From: Elysia marginata
Taxonomy: Eukaryota; Mollusca; Gastropoda; Plakobranchidae
Direction of reading: 5' to 3'
Assembly (NCBI GenBank): GCA_019649035.1
Contig: BMAT01008732.1
Location: 260,170 to 292,664, forward strand
DNA: 32,495 bases
Shown here: positions 10,141-23,184 of the stretch, piece after piece
How the letters are laid out: every line of letters starts with the position of its first letter
Numbering within the stretch: the first letter of the stretch is position 1
Position numbers and translations under genes: made by a program
Notes under the pieces: generated by a model
What the model saw: only the letters and a program-made list of their open reading frames with translations
The model's database searches: none
What the model was told of the DNA's origin: nothing

Positions 10141-12070
10141 ACTGTGCTCCAAAAAATGAAGAAATTTACTTAGCGCTATAGTAGGTTCATATGTTCAGTA
10201 TGACGAAGTTTTTTTTTAATTAAAAAAACGTTTGTTTTTTTTTAGTTTAGAATAGGTCCTAAGCACCGATGGCCTTCAGCCTTGCCTATATCTCTCTGTA
10301 AAAAATACCTGGTCTTATTAAATCTTGCTTGGTTGAATAAAGCGAAGAAACGAGCAGGCAGGGGGACGAAAACTTTTTTCCTAATATTTTCATAACTTAT
10401 TGACCAACGCTCAACAAAAACGAAGCAAAGAGAGAAACAAAACACAAATTTTTTTTAAAAGTTAGCTCATTATTTTCTATACCGTGATACTATTATAACT
10501 ATATGACCCGAGATTTTTTTTAATATTGGAGGACATTTTATCTTTGACACATCTGCGAACAGAATAAGATTTATCGGGTGAGACTCACTCGAGGAGTACG
10601 CCAGACAGTAGATTTTGCTATCACTACGGGAGGCTTCCTGCCTAGATAAAATGTCTTGAGGATTCACTGGTTTCAAGTGTAGAAAGCTGTTAAAATAACT
10701 CAGATCATGTTCTGTAGAGATATATAGAGTCTTATCATCTGAACCAAAATTAACAACAACAACAAAAAAAAAGAAAATATAAAAAAGGACTAGAGCTAGT
10801 CGCTGAAAAAAGCAACGATATGGAAATTGTATTTAGTGCAGAGGGAGGGAAATTCTTTGAAGGGGGGCTCAGTGGACAGACAAATGTACATTTTTAATTT
10901 TTTTTTTTTGGTCTATTCTTACATTACTAGATCTAGATCTATATTCTCGACGGCGCAAAAAACTGTATAAGATGTGTGTATAGCTCACTAGCTTATACAT
11001 CTTAGTATAACAGAAATGTTTGCAAAGTAGAAATGAGACAAACCTATCGGTGTTATTGCTTCTTCTGGTTCCTGGATCTCCTCTTGTTGCCAAAACATAT
11101 TGGCATCATTCAAATATTCTAAAACATGAGATGAAGACAGTTATGTGCAACTTTTTTATTTATGTGACTGTTTAAAGAAAAGAGTATTTCAAAAATATTT
11201 TAAGATTTCAAAAATTGTTTCCTTGTGCTTCGAATTCTTAGTTGACTTAACTCAATCCTTTACTTTTGTTTTCTTTTTCAGACAAGCAAGCTTATAGATT
11301 TACTTTCTGACATGCTTCCAAATATGAGAAGCTAAATGGAAAAAAATGCTTAAAAGAAAGAAACTGTGTGCAAACATTTTCTCCATATTAGTAGGCCTAT
11401 TTTTCAATAAATATAAAAAGAGTGCAAAAATTTAAACTGCAGTTTTTCCCTTTTGCATTAATTTCCATTAAAAAATGTCTATTAACCGTACACAATTTTT
11501 TAAACATAAATAAGGAATGCTCGGGCACAGTAAGTGTTCTTTTTTTTTTAGATAAAAAGCATTTCAGAATTTAAAAACGCGACCAAGAATTTTCTTCATT
11601 AGATTATCAAAACACAAACAAACAGCTGCATAATCATTATTTGTTACAAAAACGATGTTGATGTAGGTTGCATAAGAAGTTTTAAAGTTTGAAAAGCTAA
11701 TATTTTTCTGCTTTGAAACTCCACAGCTCTTTTGTAAGTCATGTACATTTAAATTGAAATTCCTTCCTTCACCCTCGTCTAATAATTTGATGCTATATAG
11801 TAAAATATGCTATTAAAAAGGAACATTGTTTATCATCATATACTATATGTAGTTTGCATTTATGTGAATGCATTTGAGGGATTTTTTTGGTGGGGAGGGT
11901 GAGGGGGGGGGGGTGATACAAAATGAAACTTTATAACCACAGTGTTGACAAGTAGAAGCTTTATTGCTGCTGTTTTAGCTGTGGTTGATGTATTTTTGGT
12001 CATATTAAAGTTGAAAACCTTGTCAGGTTAATCCACGCAAACAGTGCAGTGTGAAACTACATCGTCTAAT
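10141..12070. other. Anonymous AT-rich stretch
   Basis: No gene or transposon is recognised. It holds many homopolymers, including an A/T inverted repeat around 10208-10230, one TAGGCCTA at 11392-11399 and a G-rich island at 11889-11914. Minus-strand open frames at 10242-10445, 10470-10676 and 10869-11093 have no known motif. Confidence 0.5.
11889..11914 (+). other. Potential G-quadruplex island
   Basis: Runs GGGG, GGG and an 11-G tract (11903-11913) are separated by loops of 1 and 3 nt. This satisfies the usual four-run G-quadruplex rule when the long run is split. It is isolated in AT-rich DNA and no gene is nearby to suggest a role. Confidence 0.5.
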
Positions 12071-12071
12071 T

Positions 12072-12135
12072 ACCTTAATGGGTGTTAGAATGTTTGACTT
12101 GGAATCAAAAATACGGTGCGAAGGAGCGATCCTTT
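12072..12135 (+). mobile_element. Degraded tRNA-like SINE head (tentative)
   Basis: The order gggtgttagaatgtttgact, then ggaatcaaaa, then gcgaaggagcgatcc follows the D-arm, anticodon-arm and T-arm layout seen in tRNA-derived SINE heads, with a mutated B box in place of GGTTCGATCC. The A box is poor. It is a weak call from pattern resemblance only. Confidence 0.3.
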
Positions 12136-12414
12136 TTATATCTTCTTTAAGTCTATAACTGTTTTATATTACATAAAGAGAGCGGATGCAAAAATTAAAA
12201 GAAAACACTTAAGGTCCTTTCAATAAGAACGTTGAATATTATATGACCTTAAATGTGTGCATCATGCTTCATGCTATGTGCATCAAAGAAATCAAATTTC
12301 GACAGACACAGTCTCCCATGAAAAGGAATGAGTTTTAACAGATTTATAAGAAATTCGAAATTATTCATCGGATCGAGATTTGGAAGAAGGGAGTTGAGAC
12401 AGAAAGATCTGAAG

Positions 12415-12417
<3 letters not shown>

Positions 12418-12459
<42 letters not shown>
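12418..12459 (+). repeat. (GA)21 microsatellite
   Basis: An uninterrupted GA dinucleotide array of 21 units. It encodes an artificial Arg-Glu repeat inside the open frame at 12328-12654, which is therefore not taken as a gene. Confidence 0.95.
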
Positions 12460-12462
<3 letters not shown>

Positions 12463-13980
12463 GGAAAAGAGAAAGAGTCTAATTCAACACAAACAAGCGA
12501 TTTATTTCCTGTCTGGTGTGAAGTGTTTTCTCATATTACACAAGCCCTGTGTTTATCTAGAGCAACAGCTGTGAAATTATTACTATGTTGCCGCAAACCG
12601 ACTCAATCAGTGTGGCAGCCCACGGAAAACCAGATATTGACACTGGAAAAGTAATAAAACGGAGATTTTTTTCTTCTTAACATAAATAAACAGATTCAAA
12701 TATTCCATGCACTTGCCACTAAATCAGGCTGATAAGCACTGGTTAAGAAAAAAAAATGGATGAGTGAAAGTCCCTGTTGTATATACTCAAAATTGTTAAG
12801 TTAGAAACATGTTAAAATGGAATGAATATTAAAGGAATTTAAGAAATAATCTCTTCAAGTTTGATATTGTACAATTAACTTTAAACAGACATACTCGATT
12901 TCGCTCAAAATAAAACCATAAAACAGCAATAAAGTTTTAAAACTCTGTCTAAGAGAGGTTTACCGTAGTTCCAATGACCTGCATTCACCCATGACATTTC
13001 AATGCACATTTACAATTCTGTACCTCTGGCAAGGGCAGCCTTATGATGGGTTAAGAGTTTTATGTCATTCGTATTTCATGTCCTTAACACTGTGAAGTCC
13101 AGCATCATCTGAGTAAACAGTATTCATAGATCAAAGTGCAAGCAATCTGTACCAGCGATTTCATTCGTTGTGACATAAACATGTATATCATGAGAATATT
13201 TGACATAATTTCTTATTTTTTTCAATGCCATTTCAAATATAAGGATAAATTGAATGGCAGGCTGAGAGGAAACAATGAGGTTTTTTTACTCGTATGGAAA
13301 AAGCTGGAATGCGACACTAAAAATAGCATTTTCTTACCAAAACCGAAGAATCTAGATATCTATGGACGTGTATTGTTTAGAGTGGAATAACCTGAGAAAC
13401 GCATAAGTTGCTGATGTAGACTGATCTACCTTTGTGAAAGGGTGTGATTTGTCTATCTAAGGGACTAAGTGTTATCAACTTACCACCCACATAGATGTTG
13501 AGAAGGTATTTATAGCGGGTTGTCTTGGTAGTGACATCGAAACAGAATTGATTTCTAAGGTTATCGCTCTTCATGTTACCGTCATCTAAGAATGTATTAA
13601 TTTTTAACTTAAGCTGATGGATGAAAAAGTAATCAGATGCATTTTTTATAAGGCACAAACATGTTGTCAATCAAAAGGTTGAATAGTTGGAAGTTTTCTA
13701 AGAATACTTACACGGGGCCTCCAGAAATGGTAAAGCTGTATCACGGTAATTTTTTTTCAAGGGTTTATTATACTGAACTAATGTTTTCTCTTGTGTGCGT
13801 GTTAGCTTTTTTTAATGCTTTTGAAGATTTACTCGACTACTCAAATTTCTCACATTATTTTATATCGATAAATTCCTACAGTCTGCAGAAAAGCTACTTA
13901 AGCGAGTTCATTTTACTTAGCACTAAGATCTTAACTGCTAGTCTGATTATCGATCTGACTGGATGTCTGGCTTATTTTTT
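12460..13980. other. Anonymous gene-free stretch
   Basis: No recognised gene or repeat. Open frames at 13136-13390 (plus) and 13377-13670 (minus, 97 residues, no low-complexity bias) have no motif I can name and no supporting context. Confidence 0.5.
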
Positions 13981-14270
13981 TTGTTTTTACTTTTTTTTTC
14001 TCATGACAATCCACCCATTACTCCTACACCTGTCAAGCTCTCCGGTCGTTTTTTGTTTTTTTTCTATGTCAATATCTTTACCTAAAGACCTGGCTTTCTT
14101 TGCCTCTCAGTCCCTCTGTCTGCCCCTTTTCTTTCTTCTTTGTTTCTCTCTTTTTTTTCTCTCTTTCTTTCTCTCTTTCTTTTTCTTTTTCTCTCTATCA
14201 CTCTCTCTCTATCACCCTTTTATTCTCTATGCCATCTCTCTCTTTTTCTCTGTCCTTTTAGGTTTCAAAA
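13981..14270 (+). repeat. Polypyrimidine low-complexity tract
   Basis: Long runs of tttct, ctctt and tctctat fill this stretch. They create a 266-residue open frame (13661-14461) whose middle is almost only Phe, Leu and Ser. The bias explains the frame; I do not call it a protein. Confidence 0.7.
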
Positions 14271-14289
14271 GTCAATTTTTGGTGGGTAG

Positions 14290-14464
14290 ACCCAATCAAG
14301 CAAATCTAGCAGGACAATTATCTAACTCCATCCATCGATTAGTACTGTCTGGGTTTTCAAACACCCTGGACGTGACCAGGACAGAGATAGCTAGGATACA
14401 GGACATATTGGACTTTCGGCCAGCCAGGGAAAACCGTCCAATGATTTGGACCTTGAAGTGAAAC

Positions 14465-14506
<42 letters not shown>
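14290..14506 (+). repeat. Dispersed repeat, copy B, with (GA)19 tail
   Basis: Second copy of the repeat at 448-700. Shared landmarks are ccaatcaa (14291), a ggacaattat segment, the block caaacaccctggacgtgacc (about 14359-14378), and a purine tail. Here the tail is a clean (GA)19 array at 14469-14506. A small inverted repeat ATTGGAC/GTCCAAT (about 14407-14443) lies before the tail. Homology between the two copies is inferred by eye. Confidence 0.35.
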
Positions 14507-14510
<4 letters not shown>

Positions 14511-17500
14511 TCTACAATCCCAAGTCTTTCAGGCAGAGTCTCCTGCCCCTTTGCGATTGGTTTTCACTACTTAAACAACTTAGAGCTGACATTTTTCTTA
14601 AATCTGTACGTTTTTTTTCTTTACCTATTATTCCGTTAGAAATATTGTTTTTGAAAGATGCAGGGTCCAAGTATTGACATTTTTTAGATGTAAACTCTAA
14701 TAGAACAAATTATAGCCATGTCCGCTTGGCCGTTGGAAAATCTTAGGAACTCTGACAGAGACAAAGAAAAATAGTATAGCAGAGAGAAAAAAAGTGTTAG
14801 ATGAAGAGGCAAGGTCATAACGGCCTAAATTAAATCTCCTTATAAATGTTAAGCTAGAAAAAGAAAGTGTGTTAAGAAAAACTGACCATAAACAAATTCT
14901 TCTAAGTAATGTTCAATACCTTTTAAAGTGTGCTTCCTTATAATAAAAAAAAAACAACAATATTTAAAACGACGCCTTTTCGCTACCTTGAAGGCCAATG
15001 CTATTGAAATATCTGTTCTCAAGGAACTAAGATCAGAAGGATTTCTGTCACGTGTGAAAACTAATTTAAATAACAAAAATTTTGACGTCTTTCTTAATTC
15101 TTCATTGAGTTGCCCAAATATAGACCATGTACAGATTTGGTTAGCGTGGAAGTGACTTTGAAACTGGTTAACCTTAAATAATTGAAAAGAGCAAATTAGT
15201 CATTTTCCGAAAAGTTCATCGACACTTGGCATTTTCCACGATCTTGGACGATTATTCTTCCTTATTATCCAGTATTATAACTAAGTATTTTAGAGGCTTA
15301 TTATCTTGAGTTGACCTGGCTTAACTACAGCGTAAATTGCTTGGAAAGGTGTATCTAAAAATCTAACTTTTTAGTATGAATGCATTCTAAAACAGTGCGG
15401 GTCACATCACCTAAAAGTACTTGTAATTATTATTAACTTCCAATATGAGTAAGAGTTAACATAGCGTACGTTATTGTGAACCATCCAACTGATTCCGGCG
15501 ACAGGCGACTTAGCATGTTATTCATGTGTAAAATAGCGTCAAATATGATTATGATACAAAAACCTCGAGTCTATAAACTTTTCGTAAAATATAAAATCCG
15601 CTGTAGAGTCTGTATTCCGCGTCAGTTACTTTGAAGATCTTCCTCCTCCCCACTTTGTTATGAAGTCAACTTAACATCTAAAACATTAAGAAAAGCGCGG
15701 AGGTATTATGGAGATTACACAAATGTTTTGGAATCCTTGACATGCCGTATTCAAATCTGTTTATCTTTTCAACCATCAACGGCATTGTGACCTCAACTTT
15801 TAGTGAGAGGAATTTCATGAAGCTATAAAAATAAAGTTCACGCTATTTTATTAATTTCTATTTGTGTAGCTTTTCTTTATCTGCCGTTGTTTTTTTTTTA
15901 TTTTTTTTAAACGCTTGTTATAATTCTTGAAACGCCTAATGAGCGATGTACTGTGACAAAATACGTAAATATTTGCTTCCATGTCAATAGAAGTATCTTA
16001 TTTGTAGGGTTAAGGGGACTTGAAAAGAAAAAAATGAAATCATAATTATAAACATTTCGCACATAAAGGAAGCAATGCTGTTTGGTGTGTATTTAGCTTC
16101 ATTGGGTTTTTTTTGTAATCGACAAGAAATTCAAACGCACATTGTTTCTTGCAAATGTTGTTCCATAAATCACACAATGTTTTACACGATGGCAATGCGT
16201 TTTAGTCTATCTCTTCTACAAAAATGGAAGAAAAAACCTGCCAAAAGTAATTTTGAAAACAAATAAAAATAGTCACGATTGTTAACTCGTTATAACTTGC
16301 AGAAAGAAGCAAATAGTTTCAGCATTTGATAATTGTAATCGTAAGTATTGTTTACTTGTGAAAAGGAATGCGAATTTTTTAAGACAAAAAACCATTAAAA
16401 TAGGTGATGGTGAGAGAGGAGAATATACAGACTGTGTGAAGAAGATTTTCGTACTTGAAAACAAGGAGTTTAAGAATGAAAATGTCTCATTTCCATAATA
16501 TCAATAGCTACCGAGAACTGATAATAAAAGCAGGGTGGGAGCACTTCAGTGACTGTTCAAGGGAACACAAATTGTGAAGGGTGGGAAATTGAAAATTTGA
16601 GAGAGGGGTGAAAACGAAGGAGAGAGAAAAGGGTGTAAATGTATTTTATTTAGACTTTGGTGTGTCTAAAGTGATATTCACGATTTGATACAGCTTAAAT
16701 GTTAAATAATTGGGTAGGGAAATACGTATAGAATACTGGAATAAAAAAAGAGATAGCATAATATTAATGTAAAGAAATCAAGTATTTCAAATCAAATTAA
16801 AAAAGTCTCAGATGCTTTGGGAAAATGAGGACAGGATTCAAGGCTAGTTTGAGGGGTATAAGATAGTCAAGAACGAGGAAAGATATCAAACTGGCAAGTG
16901 AGAAACAGAATAAAATAACGAAAAGCAAGCGCGAAAGAGAATATGCTGGAGGGTAGTTAGAAATAGACTGACAGAAATATAGACAGAGAGAAAAAGAGAA
17001 GGGGTAGGGGGGCGGCTAGAAAAAAAAGACAAAGTTTAAAAGACAAATAAAACGACGGAGAGAACAAAATGTATCGCGCGCAGTATTATTATACCTTTTT
17101 AATAAAAGGAAAGAATTATTGTTTGCTTTCCGGGTGTCGAGTCAGGTTATGAAGAAAAGCAGAAGTGTCGATCCTGAATAGAACCGTGGCATGTTCAGGG
17201 GCGTATCCAAGCACAGCTAGACAAAAGGGACAACTGTTTGAAGACGCCTGGGAAATCTAGCCTTTTATTGACTGGTCGTGTGTATGAGGGTATTTAGTTT
17301 AACTTTTTTATTAACGCCCGGAGGGTCTTTGTCAAAAAATATAGTACGACTGGCAATACAAATGTCAGTCTGAGGGATAAAATAGAAAATCCTGGTTAGA
17401 ACTGAATGTTGAAACAGAGACCGATAGCCGAAAGTATGATAACAAGAATTAATGTTAACTACTATGAATAATATTCCCTTGAATTCAACACAAATAAAGA

Positions 17501-18028
17501 AACAATTTACCTGCATTATAGGTCTTTTTTTTTCATTGAATATGAAAAAAGTGACGAATTAAAACTTTCTAGAAATTGAATAAACAAAAAGAGGCCGTTG
17601 CTACGTTAGTGGAACCGGTTCCATAGGTTAAACACTAGGTACTGTTAGTGTAACTTGTATTTTTTCGAATAATTTATCTATCTATCTATGCATCTATTTC
17701 GAAATAAGCATAACATTGTTTATCAATTATCGATTGCAGCCGTATCTAATGCCGTAAAAAAACTCGTACTAAATAGTTCGAGAAAAGCTTTAACAATATA
17801 TTTATATGCATTCTGTGAAAATTATCTGTGTATGTACATGATGACATCACTCCTTTTGCGTTATTTTTAATTCTATAGCGCGTGTTCTCCTCTGATATAT
17901 CTCTGTTTATCTTTTCCCACGAATTTTTGTCTGTGTCAATAGATTTTTTCATCTTCCATCGAACTTTCTGCCTGTCTAGTCCTCTCTTAACCCAGGTTTT
18001 TTCTCTCCCTTTTGTCTCTACCTTCCAG
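14507..18028. other. Anonymous AT-rich, gene-free stretch
   Basis: No gene is recognised. Open frames occur on both strands of 14849-15155, and at 16075-16266, 16282-16464 and 17265-17516; none has a known motif. Purine-rich patches lie at about 16560-16640 and 16920-17060. A 14-nt perfect palindrome TGGAACCGGTTCCA lies at 17610-17623, followed at about 17628-17655 by a small imperfect hairpin (acacta/tagtgt). Confidence 0.55.
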
Positions 18029-18130
18029 TCTCTCTCTCTCTCNNNNNNNNNNNNNNNNNNNNNNNNNNNNNNNNNNNNNNNNNNNNNNNNNNNNNNNNNN
18101 NNNNNNNNNNNNNNNNNNNNNNNNNNNNNN
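18029..18130. other. CT tract running into an 88-N assembly gap
   Basis: Clean CT repeats start at about 18029 and run into unresolved bases at 18043-18130. The gap most likely marks a long CT microsatellite the assembly could not cross. The true length is unknown, and the open frames crossing it are meaningless. Confidence 0.9.
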
Positions 18131-18892
18131 TGTGTCTCTTACACTAAATCTTTACATGTCCATGCGCTTCTATCTTTCTTTTCCTGCATCTGTTTCTCTC
18201 TGTCTCAGTACAACTATCTTTTTTCTTGTTTTTTTTTTAGAAACAAATTTTTAAACCCAGCCACATTTTTAGAAATAGTACTTCCTCTGATTTTATTTGG
18301 TGAATCTTTCTAAAAGATTTATTATTTCAATGTATTATTCTCCTCTCTTGTACACGATTTCAAACCCTCTTTTCTGGTCGCTCTCTCTGTATCCGTAATA
18401 AACAAAATCTAACACCCTCTTGATCTAATATCTCTAAATCACGTACAAAAAAGAATAAATGGGCAGGGGGGGGGGAGGAAAATCTTCCGTACTGCACAAA
18501 CTTATGAAATTAAATAATTCTTTTCAGTGCGTGCTCTGCAAAGATGTCAACAGAAAATGGCGTGTATGCTTGCTCCAAGCTATAAGTGGCTTTTATGAAA
18601 ATGGCAATGATTCAGAAAGGCTTCGTCTTAGGTCTAGACATGATTTAATCCCGAAAAAGTGCACGTGTAAAAATAAAAAGATGGATGCTTTCTTTTTTTA
18701 GAAGTCCTTTAGATTTAGAAAGAAATGTTTTTATTTTTTACCAGAAGGTGTTTTTTCTCTACACTTCTAAAACATTAAGGGTAAAAAAGACAATAAATTA
18801 TTACTTTTCTCTTTTTGACATGGAGTGGGAGGTATATTAAATTTTAAACAAATGTTTATACACAAGAAAGAATGGAAAGACTAAGGAAACAG
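18131..18892. other. Anonymous stretch after the gap
   Basis: Pyrimidine-rich to about 18240, then AT-rich. A G10 run (18466-18475) preceded by GGG is a weak G-quadruplex candidate. The 80-residue open frame at 18459-18701 has no recognised motif. Confidence 0.5.
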
Positions 18893-18893
18893 A

Positions 18894-19052
18894 GTGTGTG
18901 TGTGTGTGTTAGTAGCAAAAAGGCTGAGAGAGTGCAACGAAAAGAAAGAGATGGAGAGAGAGGGGGGAGAGAGATAGATAGGGAGAGAAAAAGAGAAAGA
19001 AAGACAGAGAGAGAGAGAAAGAAAGACAAATATAGACAGACAGAGAGAAGGT
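18894..19052 (+). repeat. (GT)8 followed by purine-rich tract
   Basis: A GT array at 18894-18909 is followed by about 120 nt of gaga, gggaga and gacaga purine repeats. It yields an Arg/Glu/Lys-rich open frame that is an artefact of composition. Confidence 0.85.
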
Positions 19053-19731
19053 ATTAAAAAGCAGACTTACAACCTATCAATTCGTGAAACAAGAAAAAAA
19101 CTGTACAATTCTTCTTCAGATTTGTAAAAAAAACGTTTCGGCTTTATTATTATGCCCTTTTCAGTAACAAAATACATACAATGGAGATTTAATAAAGACG
19201 TTGAAGCATAGTCGAGATTATACGAAAAGAGGAATTTGATAACCCGTTGCCTTTTGTCTTTCTCCAGGTGTTGTGACTTCTACCTTAGTATTTAGAGTGA
19301 GGGAAAGAGAGAAAGAGACAGCCAGAAAGACAGAGAAGGAGAAAGAGAGATGACAGCAATGAAGAAATAGCATGCTTTTACTTCTAAAAATTGAGAGCGA
19401 AAGAAGATGATTGTCATAGGAAGAAACGAGAAATTTTCCATTCATTATGTTTGCTAAAAGTTCTCTTAGTGTGTGAGCTACCATTCTTTTGTTACGTTTA
19501 AAATATCTCAAATATATAATAATCTATTGCTTATAATTCGAATATAAAGCAATCTTGAAATAGAAAAATATTGTATCCCTCTGGGAGAAGAAGATGTCTG
19601 CTCGGTTTTAATTCCGAAGATAATCTGTATAATTTGTAAGTTCCTTGCAAGTAATGCGAGCGGTGCATTGTTTACTAAAGATTACAGTGTATTAAGAAGA
19701 GAATAGCTTCCCTTTTTCCTCTATGTCTCTG

Positions 19732-19734
<3 letters not shown>
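19053..19734. other. Anonymous AT-rich stretch with a purine patch
   Basis: A purine-rich patch lies at 19296-19352. No gene or transposon is recognised; the minus-strand open frame at 19218-19511 crosses the patch. Confidence 0.5.
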
Positions 19735-19794
<60 letters not shown>

Positions 19795-19807
19795 TCTCTC
19801 TCTCTCT
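19735..19807 (+). repeat. (TC)n / (TATC)n microsatellite
   Basis: About 23 TC units, then tatctatcta, then further TC units. The compound structure suggests an old array interrupted by substitutions. Confidence 0.95.
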
Positions 19808-21373
19808 TTTTCTTGCTCTCCTCTCTCTCTCTTTATATCTGCCAGTCTCTTCCGCTTTGTGCTTATACAAAAGTCATGTATCTTTGAGAATTGCACTGTT
19901 AAACCCCTTTTTCGGCTGTCCCTTAGCTATGTTGCCTCGAATTTTAGGTCATAACACAACCCTTCAATGACTAAGTTTGTGTTTTTGGTTTAAGTCCATT
20001 ACCCCAAAAAAATCTATTAGAATAATTCTCAGCCCATTTCATATTAGTCAGTGCGAATGGGCTTAAAAGCGTCTCAACCTCTCTTCCTTTTTGGTTTCAA
20101 TAAATCTATGTCTATGTCTCTTTCTTTTTGGTTTTTGTTTTTGTACCTATATTTTAGTCTCTTTCAATCTTTATTCATCATTTACAATTATTTATCAAAA
20201 CCTCCATAAACCAGTTTATTATATTCTAAGACTTTTTTACGAGTCTCGAACAATTTTCATAGGAAACTAGTATTAAAAAAAACCGGGTAATCCTTTTTTC
20301 CATTAGTTTGCTTGTTATTCACCTTCAGTATAATGTATTTCTATTTCAACTGAAGTAAAAATAAAATCCGTTTGAACCCGCACTCGACAGAATATTGGAT
20401 ATTGCTTTCTATTGTCATTTCAGAGCTTCTTCAATGGTATTGTTCTGTTCGTTTCATGAAGTCTGCACAGAATATAAGATTCCAACAAGGACACCAAGAT
20501 TTTTTTCATATCCCTTACGAACAGAGGAAATAAAAAAAACTAATAACACCGCAGCGGTGGGTTTTTGTTTGCCCTGTACGATAGTCATAACGCGATTGAT
20601 AAGAAACGTGTTTACATGGTTAGTTTGAATGATCTACAAACTTCCTTGGTCAGAATTCTGGGCAACCTCAATAATTGTTAAAAATATTTATGGCGACTTT
20701 GGATTTGAATTAATAACGTGGCAATGCATTTGCTGAGAGCGTAAGCACTAATTTTCTTTAAACTATTACTAATTCAATCAAATTTACTGACTATTACTTT
20801 ATTGCATTTTACCAGACAAAAGACCCATTGAGAACTTTACAGATATTAACAGACCAAGGGTAACTTAGTTTTTTCGCATGATGTCAAAACAAATTTTTCG
20901 GAGTGCGAGGAAAGGTGTGCCAGATGTGTTGGAAATGAAGTTAATAATATGAAGGAAATATAACGATTGATGTCTGAACAGTGCACGATGTTAGTAATAC
21001 AAATATTTGTAGATAGTTTTATTTCCATAGACTGCGCGATTACACACCCAGGCTTTTAGATTTAAGATAATTCACAAAAATTTTATTTATGTGTTCGCCC
21101 AGTGAAATTTTTAAATTATGGCAATAGATTTTCTAAAAACGCAAAGACATGCCATACAATATAACAAATATAAGCGCATCATATTCACTTTCCATTTATC
21201 TTACTAAAGCTAAACTGTTTTCTCCGTAAAAGAAAATCTAAAGATTCAAATAATTACTTCTTCTTTTAGGCGACAAGATGTGCTCACTTTCATTTTGGAT
21301 AAGGAGGGGTGTCGTCTCCCTGTCTCCTCCTTCGCCATTTCGATCACTGACTTTGTCTATGTGTCACACAGTC

Positions 21374-21377
<4 letters not shown>
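19808..21377. other. Anonymous AT-rich stretch
   Basis: No recognised gene, RNA or mobile element. Open frames at 20395-20628 (plus) and 20846-21028 (minus) have no familiar motif. Confidence 0.5.

Positions 21378-21418
<41 letters not shown>
21378..21418 (+). repeat. (TC)20 microsatellite
   Basis: An uninterrupted TC array of about 20 units, followed by a looser pyrimidine-rich stretch to about 21464. Confidence 0.95.
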
Positions 21419-21422
<4 letters not shown>

Positions 21423-23184
21423 TCTAGCTCTCTTTCCATTTCTCTCTCTTTCTTCCTCTCTTATAGAAATTAATGTTCACTAACTTTTTTTTACATTAAA
21501 CTTTCTGTTCAGCAATATAATTCGCATAAGAGTCAACATTATTAATAACAAAGAGTTGGTAATAAAACCATTTAAAAAATTAAGAGGAAGAACATTATTT
21601 TATTGAAATATAACAACAGCGTGTTTGATTGTTCAAGCATAAGTGAAAATAACAAATTGAACGTTTTTCAAGTTAGACATATAGGATTTAGCACCAAGGC
21701 AAAAGAGCATGATGACTTCTTTGAAGCCTTAAAATAATGCAAACAAAAAAATAATGATGTCAATGTAACTTTCATAACTAAAACCTAAAGTATAAAAAAA
21801 TATGGTAGGAATCATCAATCCACTCGTTTTACGTTCAATAAATTAAAAAAATTCCTGACTGTTTTTTGCTAAGACTTGCTTCAGCACTTGTCTCGACTTT
21901 CTGAGCAAGATTGGTGTTTACTTTAAACATCCTCAAATAAAAAAAAAACTTTCTAAAGCTCATAAGTTAAAGATGTGGGGTTTTTTGGAGGGTTTCCCGT
22001 TGTTTTTTGTTTTGATTAATTTAAGAACAGTAACTCCCTCACAAATTGACGCACCGGAACAGGAATTGATTGCTTGCCGGCTGTTAAGCTAATTTTCAAG
22101 ATGACTTCCGCTAATCATATAATCCGTCTCAGAACAAATGTAGGGAAACTGCTCAATCTAACTGGCATGAATTATAAGCCTGGGGTGTCATTAAGACAGC
22201 TTTTTTGGAGGTATTAGTTTTTAGAACAGGTAAAGGAAGCCTGAGAGACGTTTTCTTTAATAGCTCGAATGTTTGCAGGAACGATTGGGTGACGATATAA
22301 TTTTCAGTGAGTGGAAAATAAAGAAAGGTTTGTTCTGCCCTTACTCAAAGACTTAAAATGCAGTTAAAATTATCCCGTTTAAGGGGTACATTTATTGGAT
22401 GTGTAATACAACCAGATGTTGCGCTAAACGAATGGACAAAAAGTTATTTCCAAAGAAATCTTCGTCTTTGATTGCTTTCTATTTTGTTAATTATTAATAA
22501 TTCAATCATTTATGCCAGGCCCTACCTGCATTTGCTTGCTGTGGATCGCATTTTTATGAAAGACGCGGAAATCGTTACTTTTACAGCAATACAGGATGGA
22601 AAAAATGTTTGCATTTGCCTCTCTTTTGTCACCAAACTTGTATTTTATGTTTATAAGGCGAATTAAAATAATAATTGCACAAGCACGTTCTTTTTCAACT
22701 TGCTGGAAGACGAAGGATTGGGCTTTTAGTATCATTACTATGTTCTACGAAATAATGAAGTTCTGGTTTTTTTTTCACAATGCTAACGGTTAAACAAGTT
22801 TAGCTGAAAGTAATTGCAGTCGCCACAGAGTCGCAATTAAAAACAAGCCGTAAGTGTAAGATTTTTTTTTACCGAATTGTAAGTTTACTTCAGCTCTAGC
22901 ATAACACCAAGCATTAAGTGAAGATTAGAGAAACAGAAACGAATAAACGGAAAACCATTAACTTCGTCTTCGAGCTTTTTTTTTTTTCAAATACGGTTAC
23001 AGATCGCTTTGCAACGGTGATAACGGAAAAGATTTAAAAAATCTCAAAGCAGCAAGAAAACTTTGCTACTTGATAAGTATACGTGTGTTACAATCGAATT
23101 TTAGTTAGGTACGATATGTCATTCATTCTCTACAAACGGACCCACTAAGTGGTTGAAACAAACGTATTTTAGGTACGTTGATTG
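21419..23184. other. Anonymous AT-rich stretch
   Basis: No gene or transposon is recognised. Overlapping open frames on both strands at 22472-22793 have no known motif. Confidence 0.5.

Noticed and set aside
670..12380. Shared 10-mer cggatcgaga at about 670 and 12370, both near GA tracts
   Set aside because: Many 10-mers are shared by chance in 32 kb, and flanking sequence does not align.
12328..12654. 108-residue open frame with an Arg-Glu repeat
   Set aside because: The repeat is the translated (GA)21 microsatellite; the rest has no known motif.
13661..14461. 266-residue open frame resembling a membrane protein
   Set aside because: Its middle is encoded by a polypyrimidine tract (Phe, Leu, Ser only), and its end lies in the dispersed repeat copy B.
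14849..15155. 75-residue open frames on both strands
   Set aside because: Neither has a recognisable domain, the two overlap antisense, and AT-rich DNA of this length yields such frames by chance.
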